Source: Pseudomonas sp. UBA6562
Lineage (GTDB): Bacteria > Pseudomonadota > Gammaproteobacteria > Pseudomonadales > Pseudomonadaceae
Reading direction: 5' to 3'
Assembly: GCF_002434265.1 (NCBI RefSeq)
Contig: NZ_DJJS01000008.1
Span: forward strand, 683,102 to 747,101
Length of the DNA: 64,000 bases
The position numbers were made by a program, and so were the translations under genes. The notes beneath the pieces were generated by a model, which worked only from the letters and a program-made list of their open reading frames with translations, searched no databases and was not told the DNA's origin. Shown here piece by piece: positions 36,109 through 45,165 of this stretch; within the stretch, counting starts at the first letter, position 1, and the number at the start of each line of letters is the position of its first letter.

Positions 36109-37419
36109 CTACAACTCGATGCGCTCGACCTTGCCCACCAGCAGGATGTACGACAGCGCGCCGAGCAGCGCCAGGGCCGCGATGTAGGTGATGGCCGGGG
36201 CGAACGAGGCGCCGCTGGCGAGGAAGCCGATCACGATCGGGGTGACGATGGCCGACAGGTTGCCGATGAAGTTGAACACCCCGCCGGTCAGCCCCAGCAG
36301 GCGCGCCGGGGCCAGGGTCGAGACCAGCGACCAGGTGATCGAGGCCAGGCCGTTGCCGAAGAACGCCAGGGCCAGGAAGGCGATCACCAGCGGTGTGGAT
36401 TCGACGAAGTTGGCGCCGATGATGGCCGTGGAAATCAGCAGACCCCCGATGATCGGCAGCTTGCGGGCGAAGCCCACGCTGGCACCGCGGCGTATCAGCC
36501 AGTCGGAGAAGAAGCCCGAACACAGCACGCCGACGAAGGCTGCGAGAAACGGCAGCGAGGCCAGCAGGCCGGATTTGATGAAGTCCATGCCGCGGTATTT
36601 CACCAGGTAGGTCGGGAACCAGGTGAGGAAGAACCACAGTGTCGAATTCAGGCAGAACTGGCCGAGGTAGATGCCCCACAGCTTGCGCTTGCTGAGCACG
36701 ATGCCGAGGTCGGTCCAGCTGAACTTGGCTTTGACCTTGGCCTGCTCGGCCTGGATGTCGACCAGCCCGCCGCCGGCACGGATCAGTTCGATTTCCGCCT
36801 CGTTGGCACCTTTGAAGTCGCGCGGCTCGCGGTACACCAGGTACCAGATCACGCCCCACAGGATGCCCACCGCGCCGGTGGCGACGAACACCATGTGCCA
36901 GCCGAAGGCATGTTGCAGCCAGGCCAGCACCGGCGTCAGGAACGCCAGCCCGACAAACTGCCCGGAGGTGTAGAAGCCGATGGCCGTGGCCCGCTCGCGC
37001 TCGGGGAACCAAGTGGTGACCACGCGGCTATTGATCGGATAGGCCGGCGCCTCCAGTGCGCCGACCGCCATGCGCAGCACGAACAATGCGATGAAGCTGG
37101 CGGCAAAACCCAGCAGCACCGTGGCGATGGACCACAGCACCAGCGCCACCGTGTAGAGAATGCGCGGCGGCACCCGGTCGACCAGCCAGCCGCCGGGGAT
37201 CTGCATGGCCGCATAGGTCCAGCCGAACGCCGAGAACACCAGGCCGACATGGATCGGGTCGATGCCCAGCTCGCTGGTCAGCGCGGGCGCGGCGATCGAC
37301 AGGTTGCTGCGGTCGAGGTAGTTGATCACCACGGTGATGAACAGCAGCACCATGATGAAAAAACGCTTGCGGCTGGGCGCCACCAGGGCGGGTTGCCCGG
37401 CGAGGGTCTGCGGTTGCAT
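36109..37419 (-). CDS. dgoT: MFS D-galactonate (hexonate) transporter
   Basis: A 436-residue major facilitator with twelve hydrophobic helices, of the anion:cation symporter group that includes DgoT and GudP. The first helix carries N-Y-L-D-R-S-N-L-S and loop 2-3 has the GWLVDR signature; the C-terminal half begins near residue 240. Its place between dgoD and the regulator makes D-galactonate the best substrate, taken up with protons. It begins 58 bases after the dgoD stop. Confidence 0.88.
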   Translation of the reverse strand: MQPQTLAGQPALVAPSRKRFFIMVLLFITVVINYLDRSNLSIAAPALTSELGIDPIHVGLVFSAFGWTYAAMQIPGGWLVDRVPPRILYTVALVLWSIATVLLGFAASFIALFVLRMAVGALEAPAYPINSRVVTTWFPERERATAIGFYTSGQFVGLAFLTPVLAWLQHAFGWHMVFVATGAVGILWGVIWYLVYREPRDFKGANEAEIELIRAGGGLVDIQAEQAKVKAKFSWTDLGIVLSKRKLWGIYLGQFCLNSTLWFFLTWFPTYLVKYRGMDFIKSGLLASLPFLAAFVGVLCSGFFSDWLIRRGASVGFARKLPIIGGLLISTAIIGANFVESTPLVIAFLALAFFGNGLASITWSLVSTLAPARLLGLTGGVFNFIGNLSAIVTPIVIGFLASGASFAPAITYIAALALLGALSYILLVGKVERIEL

Positions 37420-37477
37420 GAAGAGTGCCTCTTGTTGTGATTATTGAGGTCGGTTCAGCGGGTGGAGGGGCGCGCCG

Positions 37478-38626
37478 CTACCACTCGGCGAAGCTGCCGT
37501 CGGCGTGGCGCCAGATCGGGTTGCGCCAGCGGTGGCCGATGGCTGCGCGCTCGATCACGTACTCTTCGTTGATCTCGATGCCCAGGCCTGGGCCGTTAGG
37601 GATTTTCACCATGCCTTGCTCGTAGTCGAACACGCCGGGGTCGCGCACGTAGTCGAGTAGGTCGTTGCTCTCGTTGTAGTGGATGCCCAGGCTCTGCTCC
37701 TGGATGAACGCGTTGTAGCAGGCGGCGTCGAGTTGTAGGCAGGCGGCCAGGGCGATGGGGCCTAGCGGGCAATGCAATGCCAGGGCGACGTCGTAGGCTT
37801 CGGCCATGTTGGCGATCTTGCGGGTTTCGGTGATGCCGCCGGCATGCGAGGCGTCGGGTTGGATGATGTCGACGTAGCCCTCGCTGAGCACGCGCTTGAA
37901 GTCCCAACGCGAGAACAACCGCTCGCCCAAGGCAATGGGCGTGCTGGTCAACGGCGCCAACTCTTTCAGTGCTTCGTAGTTCTCGCTGAGCACCGGCTCT
38001 TCGATGAACATCAGTTTGTAGGCGTCGAGTTCCTTCATCAGCACCTTGGCCATGGGCTTGTGCACGCGGCCATGGAAGTCGACACCGATGCCGACGTTCG
38101 GGCCTACCGCGTCGCGCACGGCGGCGACGTTGGCCAGTGCCTGGTCGACCTTGTCGAAGGTATCGAGAAATTGCAGTTCTTCGGTGCCGTTCATCTTCAC
38201 GGCGGTGAAGCCGCGGGCCACGGCTTCCTGGGCCGCACGGGCGGTGTCGGCCGGGCGGTCGCCGCCGATCCAGGAGTACACGCGGATCTTGTCGCGCACC
38301 TGGCCGCCGAGCAGGTCGCTGACCGAAACGCCCAGCGCTTTGCCCTTGATGTCCCATAGCGCCTGGTCGATGCCGGCCAGGGCGCTCATGTGGATGGCAC
38401 CGCCGCGGTAGAAGCCGCCGCGGTACAGCACGGTCCAGATGTCTTCGATGTTGCGCGGGTCTTTGCCGATTAGGTAGTCGGCCAGTTCCCCGACGGCGGC
38501 GGCCACGGTGTGGGCGCGCCCTTCGACCACGGGCTCGCCCCAGCCGGTCACGCCCTGGTCGGTTTCGACCTTGAGGAAGCACCAACGCGGCGGAACGATG
38601 AAGGTGGTCAGTTTGGTGATTTTCAT
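37478..38626 (-). CDS. dgoD: D-galactonate dehydratase
   Basis: This 382-residue enolase-superfamily enzyme has the same length as E. coli DgoD and the same active-site positions: metal ligands Asp183, Glu209 and Glu235, and catalytic His185 and His285. It dehydrates D-galactonate to 2-dehydro-3-deoxy-D-galactonate, the first cytosolic step of the pathway. Start ATG 38626 has GAGAG upstream. Confidence 0.95.
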   Translation of the reverse strand: MKITKLTTFIVPPRWCFLKVETDQGVTGWGEPVVEGRAHTVAAAVGELADYLIGKDPRNIEDIWTVLYRGGFYRGGAIHMSALAGIDQALWDIKGKALGVSVSDLLGGQVRDKIRVYSWIGGDRPADTARAAQEAVARGFTAVKMNGTEELQFLDTFDKVDQALANVAAVRDAVGPNVGIGVDFHGRVHKPMAKVLMKELDAYKLMFIEEPVLSENYEALKELAPLTSTPIALGERLFSRWDFKRVLSEGYVDIIQPDASHAGGITETRKIANMAEAYDVALALHCPLGPIALAACLQLDAACYNAFIQEQSLGIHYNESNDLLDYVRDPGVFDYEQGMVKIPNGPGLGIEINEEYVIERAAIGHRWRNPIWRHADGSFAEW

Positions 38627-38664
38627 CTGCTTGTCTCTCTTGTTGGATGCAGCGCGGTGGTGGA

Positions 38665-39285
38665 TCAGCGCAGGGCTTGCCAGGCAGTCACGTAAGCCTT
38701 GGCATTGGCCGCGACCTGCTCGGGCGTCATGCCGGGCTTGTACAGGCCGGACCCCAGGCCGAAGCCTCGGGCGCCAGCGTCGTAGAACTGCTGCAGGTTG
38801 TTGGGCGTGATGCCACCGACCGGCGCCAGCAGCGTGCCGGCAGGCAACACCGCCAACCAGGCCTTGACCACCGCCGGGCCCATCTGCTCGGCGGGGAACA
38901 GCTTGAGCACGTCGGCGCCTTCGGCCAGGGCGGCGAAGGCTTCGGTCGGTGTGGCGACGCCGGGCGCCAACCACAGGCCGGCGGCTTTGGCCGCACGCAG
39001 CACCTGCGGGTCGCTGTGGGGCATGACGATCAACTGGCCGCCGGCGTCTTTTACCTGCTCCACTTGCGACGGCGTGAGCACGGTACCGGCACCGATCAGG
39101 CAATCGGCAGGCAGGCGGTCACGCAGCAGGCGGATGCTCTGGTAAGGCTCGGGGGAATTGAGCGGTACTTCGATGACGCGGAAGCCGGCGGCATAAAGCG
39201 CCTCGCCCACCGCGACCGCTTCGGCAGGGTTCAGCCCGCGCAGGATTGCGATCAAACCGTTCTGTGCCAGTGCTTGTTCGAGCAT
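38665..39285 (-). CDS. dgoA: 2-dehydro-3-deoxy-6-phosphogalactonate aldolase
   Basis: A 206-residue class I aldolase of the KDPG/KDPGal family starts at ATG 39285 behind AGGAG. The general base Glu39 lies in VIEVPL and the Schiff-base Lys128 in DVLKLFPAE, with the phosphate site in G-G-I-T-P-N-N and G-L-G-S-G-L-Y. It cleaves 2-dehydro-3-deoxy-6-phosphogalactonate to pyruvate and glyceraldehyde-3-phosphate. In E. coli dgoA and dgoD were once described as one gene; here they are separate and 38 bases apart. Confidence 0.93.
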   Translation of the reverse strand: MLEQALAQNGLIAILRGLNPAEAVAVGEALYAAGFRVIEVPLNSPEPYQSIRLLRDRLPADCLIGAGTVLTPSQVEQVKDAGGQLIVMPHSDPQVLRAAKAAGLWLAPGVATPTEAFAALAEGADVLKLFPAEQMGPAVVKAWLAVLPAGTLLAPVGGITPNNLQQFYDAGARGFGLGSGLYKPGMTPEQVAANAKAYVTAWQALR

Positions 39286-39299
39286 TTGGGGGGCTCCTA

Positions 39300-40289
39300 T
39301 TAAAGGACAGGTAGAGGGCTGGCGCGGACCAGGCCGGCGGCGAGCGCCAGTTGCCAGAGGCCGCGCTCGGTGGCGTGTTCGGCGACGCTCGCAGCGCCGA
39401 AGCCGCAGGCTTGCAACGCCCGGTCGTAACGCGCGCACAACGGGCCGTTGCCGATCAGCACCACAGCGGGCAGGTGCGCACTGTTGCGCCGTTGGCGCTG
39501 TGCGTTCGCGAGCGCTGCGAGCTCGTGGCCGATCAACAGACCGGAGAGGTAGTCGGCCTGTGCCGTCGCGCTCAAGTCGCCGGTCAGGCCCAAGGTGCGG
39601 GCGCTGAACAGGGTGGAAAGCGGGCCGATGTCGCCCTCGCTCGACAGCGCGACCTGCACACCTCGGTCGAAGGCATCGGCGTCGAAGGTGCCGCCACGCT
39701 GTTGGGTGCGGCCCAGGATGCTGTGCTCGCTGAGCACTGCGAACACCTCACCGGTCATGAACGTGTCGAAGTGCTGAATGCAGCCATCGGCTACCTGCAC
39801 CCATTTCGAATGGCTGCCCGGCAGGCCGACCAGTACGTCGCCATTGGGCAGGCTGGGTAGCGCGCCGAGCACTTGGGTCTCTTCGCCGCGCATGACGTTG
39901 GGCAGGCGCGAACGCTGGATCACGCCCGGCACGATGTGCACGGCGACGCCTCGGCGACTGTGCACGGTATGCAGCCCAGCACAGAGGCTGGCGACATCGG
40001 CGGGGGTGTCTCGGTAGGCCGCTTCGCGCCAGCCCTGGGCGCTGCCGACCATGCCGCAGGCGATCACGGGCAAGTTGGGCTGGGCGTCGAGCCAGTCGCC
40101 GCAGGCGTCGTCGAAGGCCAGTTCGAACCCGTCGCGGCACTGCTCGCCCTTGATCGGGCGTGGGGTGTTGGGCAGTTGCATGATGCCGCTGGGCAGTGCG
40201 CGCACGTCCAGCACCTGGCCGTCGGCTGCGAGTTTGTAAGCACGGAGAGAGGTGGTACCCCAGTCGAGCGCGATCAATTGCGCCTGCAT
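39300..40289 (-). CDS. dgoK: 2-dehydro-3-deoxygalactonokinase
   Basis: The start at ATG 40289 follows AGGTGAAG and gives 329 residues. The N-terminus (LIALDWGTTSLRAYKL) is the phosphate-1 loop of the ASKHA sugar-kinase fold, with G-M-V-G-S near 105 and the adenosine-binding I-G-N-G near 285. It phosphorylates 2-dehydro-3-deoxy-galactonate for the aldolase encoded 14 bases downstream. It is the first gene of the operon. Confidence 0.93.
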   Translation of the reverse strand: MQAQLIALDWGTTSLRAYKLAADGQVLDVRALPSGIMQLPNTPRPIKGEQCRDGFELAFDDACGDWLDAQPNLPVIACGMVGSAQGWREAAYRDTPADVASLCAGLHTVHSRRGVAVHIVPGVIQRSRLPNVMRGEETQVLGALPSLPNGDVLVGLPGSHSKWVQVADGCIQHFDTFMTGEVFAVLSEHSILGRTQQRGGTFDADAFDRGVQVALSSEGDIGPLSTLFSARTLGLTGDLSATAQADYLSGLLIGHELAALANAQRQRRNSAHLPAVVLIGNGPLCARYDRALQACGFGAASVAEHATERGLWQLALAAGLVRASPLPVL

Positions 40290-40326
40290 CGCTTCACCTG
40301 TTGTGTTTTTGGCAGTGAGTGGGGCG

Positions 40327-40386
40327 ACTATAAACCTGAGAGAGCGGAAATTCCAATATGTAAAACCGAATCCCATATATTGGGAA
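40327..40386 (-). promoter_or_regulatory. dgo operon promoter and candidate IclR operator
   Basis: On the minus strand TTGGAA (40356-40351) and TATAGT (40332-40327) are 18 bases apart, a reasonable sigma-70 promoter 38 bases before dgoK. Overlapping and just upstream is an inverted repeat: TTCCAATAT (40351-40359) against ATATTGGGAA (40377-40386), with a second palindrome, TCCCATATATTGGGA, at 40371-40385. A repressor here would cover the -35 region. Confidence 0.6.
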
Positions 40387-40654
40387 TTAAAAATTGTGGT
40401 CGGTAGCGTATTGGTGAAGCAAAACAGCGATGGCAGCCGTACCCGCACGCCTAGATCTGGAAGTCGAGGCGGGTCTCGCTAGCGTGTTGTTTCACAGAGG
40501 GCGTATCGAGGAATGAGCGCGATGTGCCGGTCTGGGCCGGCACTGGAAGCGGTACAGCCCCGAGAGGCCTGCCGATGGGGATGAGTCAGGCCGCCGGGAT
40601 TGTAGATGGGCGTGGACATGGCCGAACGAGTTTCTTGCTCGAAGCGATGTCCAG
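40387..40654. other. Upstream spacer of the dgo operon
   Basis: About 270 bases between the dgo operator and the end of the lipoprotein gene. No reading frame, T-run terminator or tRNA stood out; a GC-rich dyad (GTCTGGGCCGGCAC region) lies near 40530. Confidence 0.4.
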
Positions 40655-41128
40655 TTAAGGTTTCGAACCTGCGTCTTTAGCGGGTGCCTCCACCCGATCT
40701 ACCAACACCTGCTGCTGCGTCAGCAAATCCGTCAACGCCACCTCACGTTCGTTGAGCTGCGGAGTGATCATCACCGAGCGGATCAACCGCTGCGTACTCC
40801 CTCCCCGCGCCTGGATGTTCTCGAACGTGACCACGATCGAATCGTTGCGCCAGTGGCCGATGTCGAACCCGCCTGCAGCCAGGAAAACCCGGATATCGCG
40901 TTCGTCGTTGAAAGCGTTTGCCGGCAGTATCAGTGGACGCTCGTTGAGGAACACCTGGTAATACTGATGCGAGCCGGCTGGAAAATTCTCTTCCACCACA
41001 TGCTCGATTCGCCAGTGGTGCACGGTGTTCTCATAGACCACGGTGCGCTGGGTCTGGTGGCCGCTGCACGCGGCCATGATGGGCAGCACGAGCAGGCCGA
41101 GGCAGTTTCGAAGGGTGCGCAGGATCAT
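40655..41128 (-). CDS. Predicted outer- or inner-membrane lipoprotein, unknown function
   Basis: This 157-residue protein has a lipoprotein signal: positively charged start, hydrophobic core and lipobox M-A-A-C with the lipidated Cys at residue 21. The mature part is a mixed alpha/beta domain (W-R-I-E-H-V-V-E-E-N, then Y-Q-V-F-L-N-E-R-P-L) of no family I recognise. The residue after Cys is Ser, so sorting to the outer membrane is likely. It is divergent from hipBA module 2. Confidence 0.65.
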   Translation of the reverse strand: MILRTLRNCLGLLVLPIMAACSGHQTQRTVVYENTVHHWRIEHVVEENFPAGSHQYYQVFLNERPLILPANAFNDERDIRVFLAAGGFDIGHWRNDSIVVTFENIQARGGSTQRLIRSVMITPQLNEREVALTDLLTQQQVLVDRVEAPAKDAGSKP

Positions 41129-41304
41129 GGATTCGGCTTCGCTATCGTTGAACGTTGGAATGGGCAGGCTTGAAAGCCTACGTTGGCTGAAGGCGGATGC
41201 GCAATGGATCGACCGCCCTGTCGCGTCTACTGAACGGCTGAAGTCTGGGAATGACAGTCACCGGCGAGCGTATGCAACTGTGTTCAGACAGCTAAGTAAC
41301 AGAC

Positions 41305-41333
41305 TTGATCCGGGCCTTCTTAAGCTATATAAA
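41305..41333 (+). promoter_or_regulatory. Sigma-70 promoter of hipBA module 2
   Basis: TTGATC (41305-41310), a 17-base spacer and TATAAA (41328-41333) lie about 55 bases before the antitoxin start, in an A+T-rich stretch. This is one of the best matches to the consensus in the window. Confidence 0.6.
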
Positions 41334-41386
41334 ATCTTCCATAACAATCCTTATAGCCTGTAAGAACCTTTTTGGCAGCTATTAAA

Positions 41387-41689
41387 ATGACAGTTTTTCC
41401 GCTCGCATGTGCCGACAGGCTAATGAAAATAGGGCTTCTAGCCCGAACCCGTCGACTCGAACAGAAAATTCGCCGCAAAGACCTGGCCGCACAGACCGGT
41501 CTATCGCTCACCACCCTCGGCAAAATCGAAGCCGGCGTACCCACCGTGGAGATGCGCAGCTACATGATCGCGTTGTGGCATCTTGGCGTGCTCGACGAGG
41601 CGTTTCAGGACGTGCCGATGACTTCCCCCGCATCGTTCGCCACGGAGCATCGGGTGCGTCTCAAGCGTGGCTCAAGGGAGGATTTCTAA
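41387..41689 (+). CDS. hipB: HipB-like antitoxin, XRE-family repressor (module 2)
   Basis: A 100-residue Cro/C1 helix-turn-helix protein; the HTH spans LLARTRRLEQKIRRKDLAAQ and TGLSLTTLGKIEAG, about residues 18-55. I took ATG 41387 as start, although the ribosome site is weak. The stop overlaps the toxin start (TAATG), which couples their translation. It shares little sequence with the module 1 antitoxin beyond the HTH, so cross-neutralisation is unlikely. Confidence 0.85.
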   Translation: MTVFPLACADRLMKIGLLARTRRLEQKIRRKDLAAQTGLSLTTLGKIEAGVPTVEMRSYMIALWHLGVLDEAFQDVPMTSPASFATEHRVRLKRGSREDF

Positions 41690-42912
41690 TGGCCAGTCTC
41701 TACCTCTATATGCAGTTGCCCGGCAGCCTCGAGGTCGTCACGCTTGGGCGTCTCGACATTGAAAAGGGTGTCGGGACATGGCGCTATGGCCCCGAGTACG
41801 TCGACGCGTCTGGCTGGGTGCCGGACGCCAAGCGCTACCCGTTACGCCATGAGCCTTACACCCGAATCACCAAAAACCGAGGTATTCCCGGTTTCATCCG
41901 CGATGCTGCGCCCGATGGCTGGGGTGAGCGCTTGGTGGTGCGCGAACATGGCGACCAGACAGAGGCGCTAGCGTTTTTGACAAAGTCACCCAACCATGAT
42001 CGAGCAGGCAATATCCTGACAGGCGCCACCAGGATGCCTACACCCGGTATTGGCCAGGCTGGGTTGGGCAAGATCACTCAATTGGATGCCTTCATCGAAT
42101 TTGCCGATGGCGTCCAAGGCGGTTTCCCTCCCGGTGCTGACAGCGGTACCAGAGCCACCTTGCAGCAACGTTCCTCCCTGGGAGGTGCTCGGCCCAAGTG
42201 CACGCTGATCGAAGACGACAGGCTGCTATTAGCCAAACCCCGCGACCGTTACGACCTGTTCGACGTGCCAGCTCTGGAATATGCCTGCATGTCATTCGCC
42301 GCTAGCAAAGGGCTGAATGTCGCTGTCACCCAACTGCACCGAGGTCGGATCAACACGTTGCTGGTCGAACGGTTTGATCGGATGCCCGCAGGCAATGGGC
42401 AGTTTTACCGCGTGCCGATGCTCAGTGGGCTGACATTGCTCGACAGCGACTGGAACAACCCAGCCGGCTGGGCGCGCGAATGGCAGTACGGCTTGCTGGC
42501 CGACGAAATGGCCCGACGCAATGTGCCGGTGGCTGATTTGCACGAATTGTTCAAGCGCATCTGCTTCAACATCCTTGTAGGCAACGACGACGATCACCCC
42601 AAAAACGTGGCTTTGATTTACCAAGAAGCACAGTGGCGCCTGTCTCCACTGTATGACGTGCTACCGACCACCGAACGACAGGCGCCTTCCAGGCTGGCAA
42701 TGGGCGTTGGAAGCTATGGGCATGAGTTGTCACGCCGCAATCTGCTCAGCCAGTGCGAACACTACAAGCTATCCGAGCGAGATGCTTTGGCGCTGATCGA
42801 TGAAGTGGCTGGGTGGGAAGCCGATCTGGCGGCGCACTACAAGGATCACTTGAGCCAATCCGAGCTGACCGTTGCGCTCGAGGCCATGGGTGCCGAGAAG
42901 CTGCGTCGATGA
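41689..42912 (+). CDS. hipA: HipA-type serine/threonine kinase toxin (module 2)
   Basis: A 407-residue HipA-like kinase starts at ATG 41689 behind AGGGAGGA. Kinase landmarks are the glycine-rich SSLGGARPK at 162-170, VERFDR at 226-231, catalytic GNDDDHPKN at 298-306 and metal-binding YDV at 322-324. It belongs to a different subgroup from module 1 (Asp-rich loop GNDDDH instead of GNGDAH, and a W-G-E-R motif near 78-81). The kinase appears intact. A terminator follows directly. Confidence 0.9.
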   Translation: MASLYLYMQLPGSLEVVTLGRLDIEKGVGTWRYGPEYVDASGWVPDAKRYPLRHEPYTRITKNRGIPGFIRDAAPDGWGERLVVREHGDQTEALAFLTKSPNHDRAGNILTGATRMPTPGIGQAGLGKITQLDAFIEFADGVQGGFPPGADSGTRATLQQRSSLGGARPKCTLIEDDRLLLAKPRDRYDLFDVPALEYACMSFAASKGLNVAVTQLHRGRINTLLVERFDRMPAGNGQFYRVPMLSGLTLLDSDWNNPAGWAREWQYGLLADEMARRNVPVADLHELFKRICFNILVGNDDDHPKNVALIYQEAQWRLSPLYDVLPTTERQAPSRLAMGVGSYGHELSRRNLLSQCEHYKLSERDALALIDEVAGWEADLAAHYKDHLSQSELTVALEAMGAEKLRR

Positions 42913-42916
42913 AACC

Positions 42917-42957
42917 GAGGGGCACGCTTCGAAGTCATGTATGCCCCTCTATTTTTT
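42917..42957 (+). terminator. Rho-independent terminator after hipA module 2
   Basis: GAGGGGCA (42917-42924) pairs with TGCCCCTC (42942-42949) and is followed by TATTTTTT. It lies five bases past the toxin stop. Confidence 0.85.
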
Positions 42958-43018
42958 ATGCATGCGTTGGAAAACGAATCGACAGGCCACCTAGCTAGAC
43001 TGGAGGATGGGGCCACAG

Positions 43019-44005
43019 CTACCGCAACCACCCCTCCAACAGCCCCACATTGCCGCAAGCCAACAGCAGCCCCAGCAAAATCCGGCACTTTCGCGGGCAC
43101 AAAGCCCCTGCCATGTGCACCCCACGCGCCTGGAGGTCTATCTCTCCCCCGACGAACCCATAACTCGACCTCGCCGTCGACCCGCTGCCAGTACGCGTGG
43201 CAACGACCACAGGCATCTGCGCCGCCAGCTCACCCAAGGCCTCGGCCCAGGCGTGCGATACGTGCCCTGCCCCGAACCCCGCGATCACCACGCCGGCATA
43301 GCCCAGCTCCGGCAACGCCCACAGCAGGTCCGTATCCGCGCCAAGGCAGGCTTCGAGCAACGCGACTGGCGGTATCGGCCCGGTGGGTACTGGCAGCGGC
43401 GCACGCGCACGCGCTGCGCGGTAATACTGCGCGACGCCTTCGACCACCACGCCCTCGGCCCCGACACCGGGCGACTCGAACGCCGCCAGCGCCAGGCTGG
43501 CCGTTTTGCGCACCTGGCTGGCGTGGTGGATCGTGTCATTGAGCACCACCTGCACCCCTCGCCCGCGGCTGCACTCGGCCAGAGCCACCTGCACCGCCGC
43601 CAGCAGGTTGCCCGGCCCATCGGCGCCCGGCTGGCGCGCCGAGCGCAGGGCGCCGGTCATCACCAATGGCGTAGCGCAGGGCCAGAGCAGGTCGAGAAAA
43701 TAAGCCGTCTCCTCCAGCGTATCGGTGCCTTGGGTCAGCACCACGGCCCGCGCACCGGCCTCGACCTCGCGCTGCGCCCAGCTCAACGCGTCGAGCAACG
43801 TCGGTACGTCCAGGGAGGCGCTGGGTTGCAGGCAGAGCGTGCGCGCCCGCACCTGCGCCAGATCGGCGAGCTGCGGCACGCTGCGCAGCAAGGCTTCGCA
43901 GTCCAGACTCGGCGTGACGCCCAGGCGCTCGCCGTCGGGCTGCATACTGACCGTGCCGCCCAGACTGCCCACCGACACCCAGGGTGGCGTGCTCGACCGG
44001 CTCAT
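43019..44005 (-). CDS. L-asparaginase-family amidohydrolase
   Basis: A 328-residue protein of the bacterial asparaginase fold. The first catalytic threonine lies in S-L-G-G-T-V-S near residue 18 and the second in T-Q-G-T-D-T-L-E-E-T near 91-100; the conserved Lys is in V-R-K-T. It has no signal peptide, so it acts in the cytosol. Its start overlaps the membrane-protein stop by four bases, and it is the last gene of an operon with an FAD monooxygenase and a nitrilase-type amidase. It may therefore hydrolyse a different amide than asparagine. Confidence 0.85.
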   Translation of the reverse strand: MSRSSTPPWVSVGSLGGTVSMQPDGERLGVTPSLDCEALLRSVPQLADLAQVRARTLCLQPSASLDVPTLLDALSWAQREVEAGARAVVLTQGTDTLEETAYFLDLLWPCATPLVMTGALRSARQPGADGPGNLLAAVQVALAECSRGRGVQVVLNDTIHHASQVRKTASLALAAFESPGVGAEGVVVEGVAQYYRAARARAPLPVPTGPIPPVALLEACLGADTDLLWALPELGYAGVVIAGFGAGHVSHAWAEALGELAAQMPVVVATRTGSGSTARSSYGFVGGEIDLQARGVHMAGALCPRKCRILLGLLLACGNVGLLEGWLR

Positions 44006-45156
44006 CCTTCACCTCCGGGAAACGCCCAGGCCAACAACGGCACCAGGGTCAAGGTGGTCAACGCCATCGACAGCACGTTGCCGATGTAGCCGTGCATGTA
44101 GCTCGGCAGACGCTGACTGATCGCCACAGCTAGGGGCGGTGCGAGCACGGCGCCCAGCAGCGCACTGCCCACCATCACCTGCCAATGCCCACCCACCGTC
44201 AGCACTGCAGCCGGCACCACCGACACGATCGGAATGTAGGTGGGGTACCAGCCGCGCGCCTGCCACTGCCTGCGCCACAGCAGCACACCGGTCAGCGAGG
44301 CCAGCGCCTGCCCGGCGATGATCTGCACGATCAACTGTGAGCCGTAGGCCGGCGCGGCCGGGGTCAGCCACCAGGCCAGGAAGGCGCCGAGCAGCAAGCC
44401 GAGGCTGGCCAGCTCATTGCCGAAGAAAGGCGCTTCGCTGAAATCGGCCAGCACGCGGCGCAAGGTCCAGCCGATGCCATATCGCGGCGGCGGTGCGGCG
44501 ACGGTCACAGGCTCCGGTCGCAGGCCGCCGCTGACCAGCACCGGGCACCGCTTGCACAGCACGAACGCCAGCACGCTCGCCACGGCCATGCCCAGCACGT
44601 TGCCGATCACCACCGGCAGGCCCAGCGGATAACACAGGTAGTTGACCAACAGCAGGCTGGCCGGCGTCACCAGGAGCGCGCCCAACAGCGCGCCGTTGAG
44701 CGCCACGCGCCAGCCGCCGCCGAACATCAATACCATGGCCGCCGGGAGCGAGACGAAAGCGACGAAGGTCGGCTGCCAGGTACCGCTGCTCAACGTCCAG
44801 CCCCACAGCAGATGGCTGAACAGCAAGCCGAGCAAGGAGCTGACGAACACCCAGGGCCAGAGCCCGGTGCCATAACAGATGGCGAAGCCCTGCCAGCGGT
44901 ACCCCCGCATATTGGCCCAATGACCCAGGCAGGCACCCAACAGCAGCCCGAGCGCGGGCAGTTCGTGTTTATAGAACGCGACTTCGCTGATATCGCCGAG
45001 TATCCAGCGCAAGCGGCTCAAGGGTTGGTCCAGCGTGCTGGAAAGCGTGGCGTAATCGGGCCATTGCCCAGCGACCAGGCTACCCAGCAACAGCATCGAC
45101 AGCGCCACGAACAGCACCGTGCTGGGGCTTACGACAGAAGAATCGGGACGGTTCAT
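44002..45156 (-). CDS. Integral membrane protein with internal duplication, possible transporter
   Basis: This 384-residue protein has about ten to twelve hydrophobic helices and two related halves. R-L-R-W-I-L-G-D-I-S-E-V-A-F in the first half corresponds to T-L-R-R-V-L-A-D-F-S-E-A-P-F in the second, each followed by E-L-x-x-L-G-L-L-L-G-A, and V-I-G-N-V-L-G-M-A matches Y-I-G-N-V-L-S-M-A. Such inverted or tandem pseudo-repeats are typical of transporters. I do not recognise the family. Close coupling with the amidase upstream (9 bases) and the asparaginase downstream (overlap) suggests it moves the substrate or product of that pathway. Confidence 0.7.
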   Translation of the reverse strand: MNRPDSSVVSPSTVLFVALSMLLLGSLVAGQWPDYATLSSTLDQPLSRLRWILGDISEVAFYKHELPALGLLLGACLGHWANMRGYRWQGFAICYGTGLWPWVFVSSLLGLLFSHLLWGWTLSSGTWQPTFVAFVSLPAAMVLMFGGGWRVALNGALLGALLVTPASLLLVNYLCYPLGLPVVIGNVLGMAVASVLAFVLCKRCPVLVSGGLRPEPVTVAAPPPRYGIGWTLRRVLADFSEAPFFGNELASLGLLLGAFLAWWLTPAAPAYGSQLIVQIIAGQALASLTGVLLWRRQWQARGWYPTYIPIVSVVPAAVLTVGGHWQVMVGSALLGAVLAPPLAVAISQRLPSYMHGYIGNVLSMALTTLTLVPLLAWAFPGGEG

Positions 45157-45165
45157 GGGGCCTCC

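Noticed and set aside
35792..37012. 406-codon minus-strand frame spanning the transporter and IclR genes
   Set aside because: It is out of frame with both real genes and reads as an Arg/Pro-rich shadow.
37478..39103. Extended 541-residue galactonate dehydratase
   Set aside because: The extra N-terminal part lies over dgoA and is not enzyme-like. ATG 38626 gives exactly the 382 residues and active-site numbering of DgoD.
40387..40654. Possible tRNA or integrase attachment remnant upstream of the dgo operon
   Set aside because: I looked for a T-arm (GTTCGANTC) and acceptor pairing and found none.
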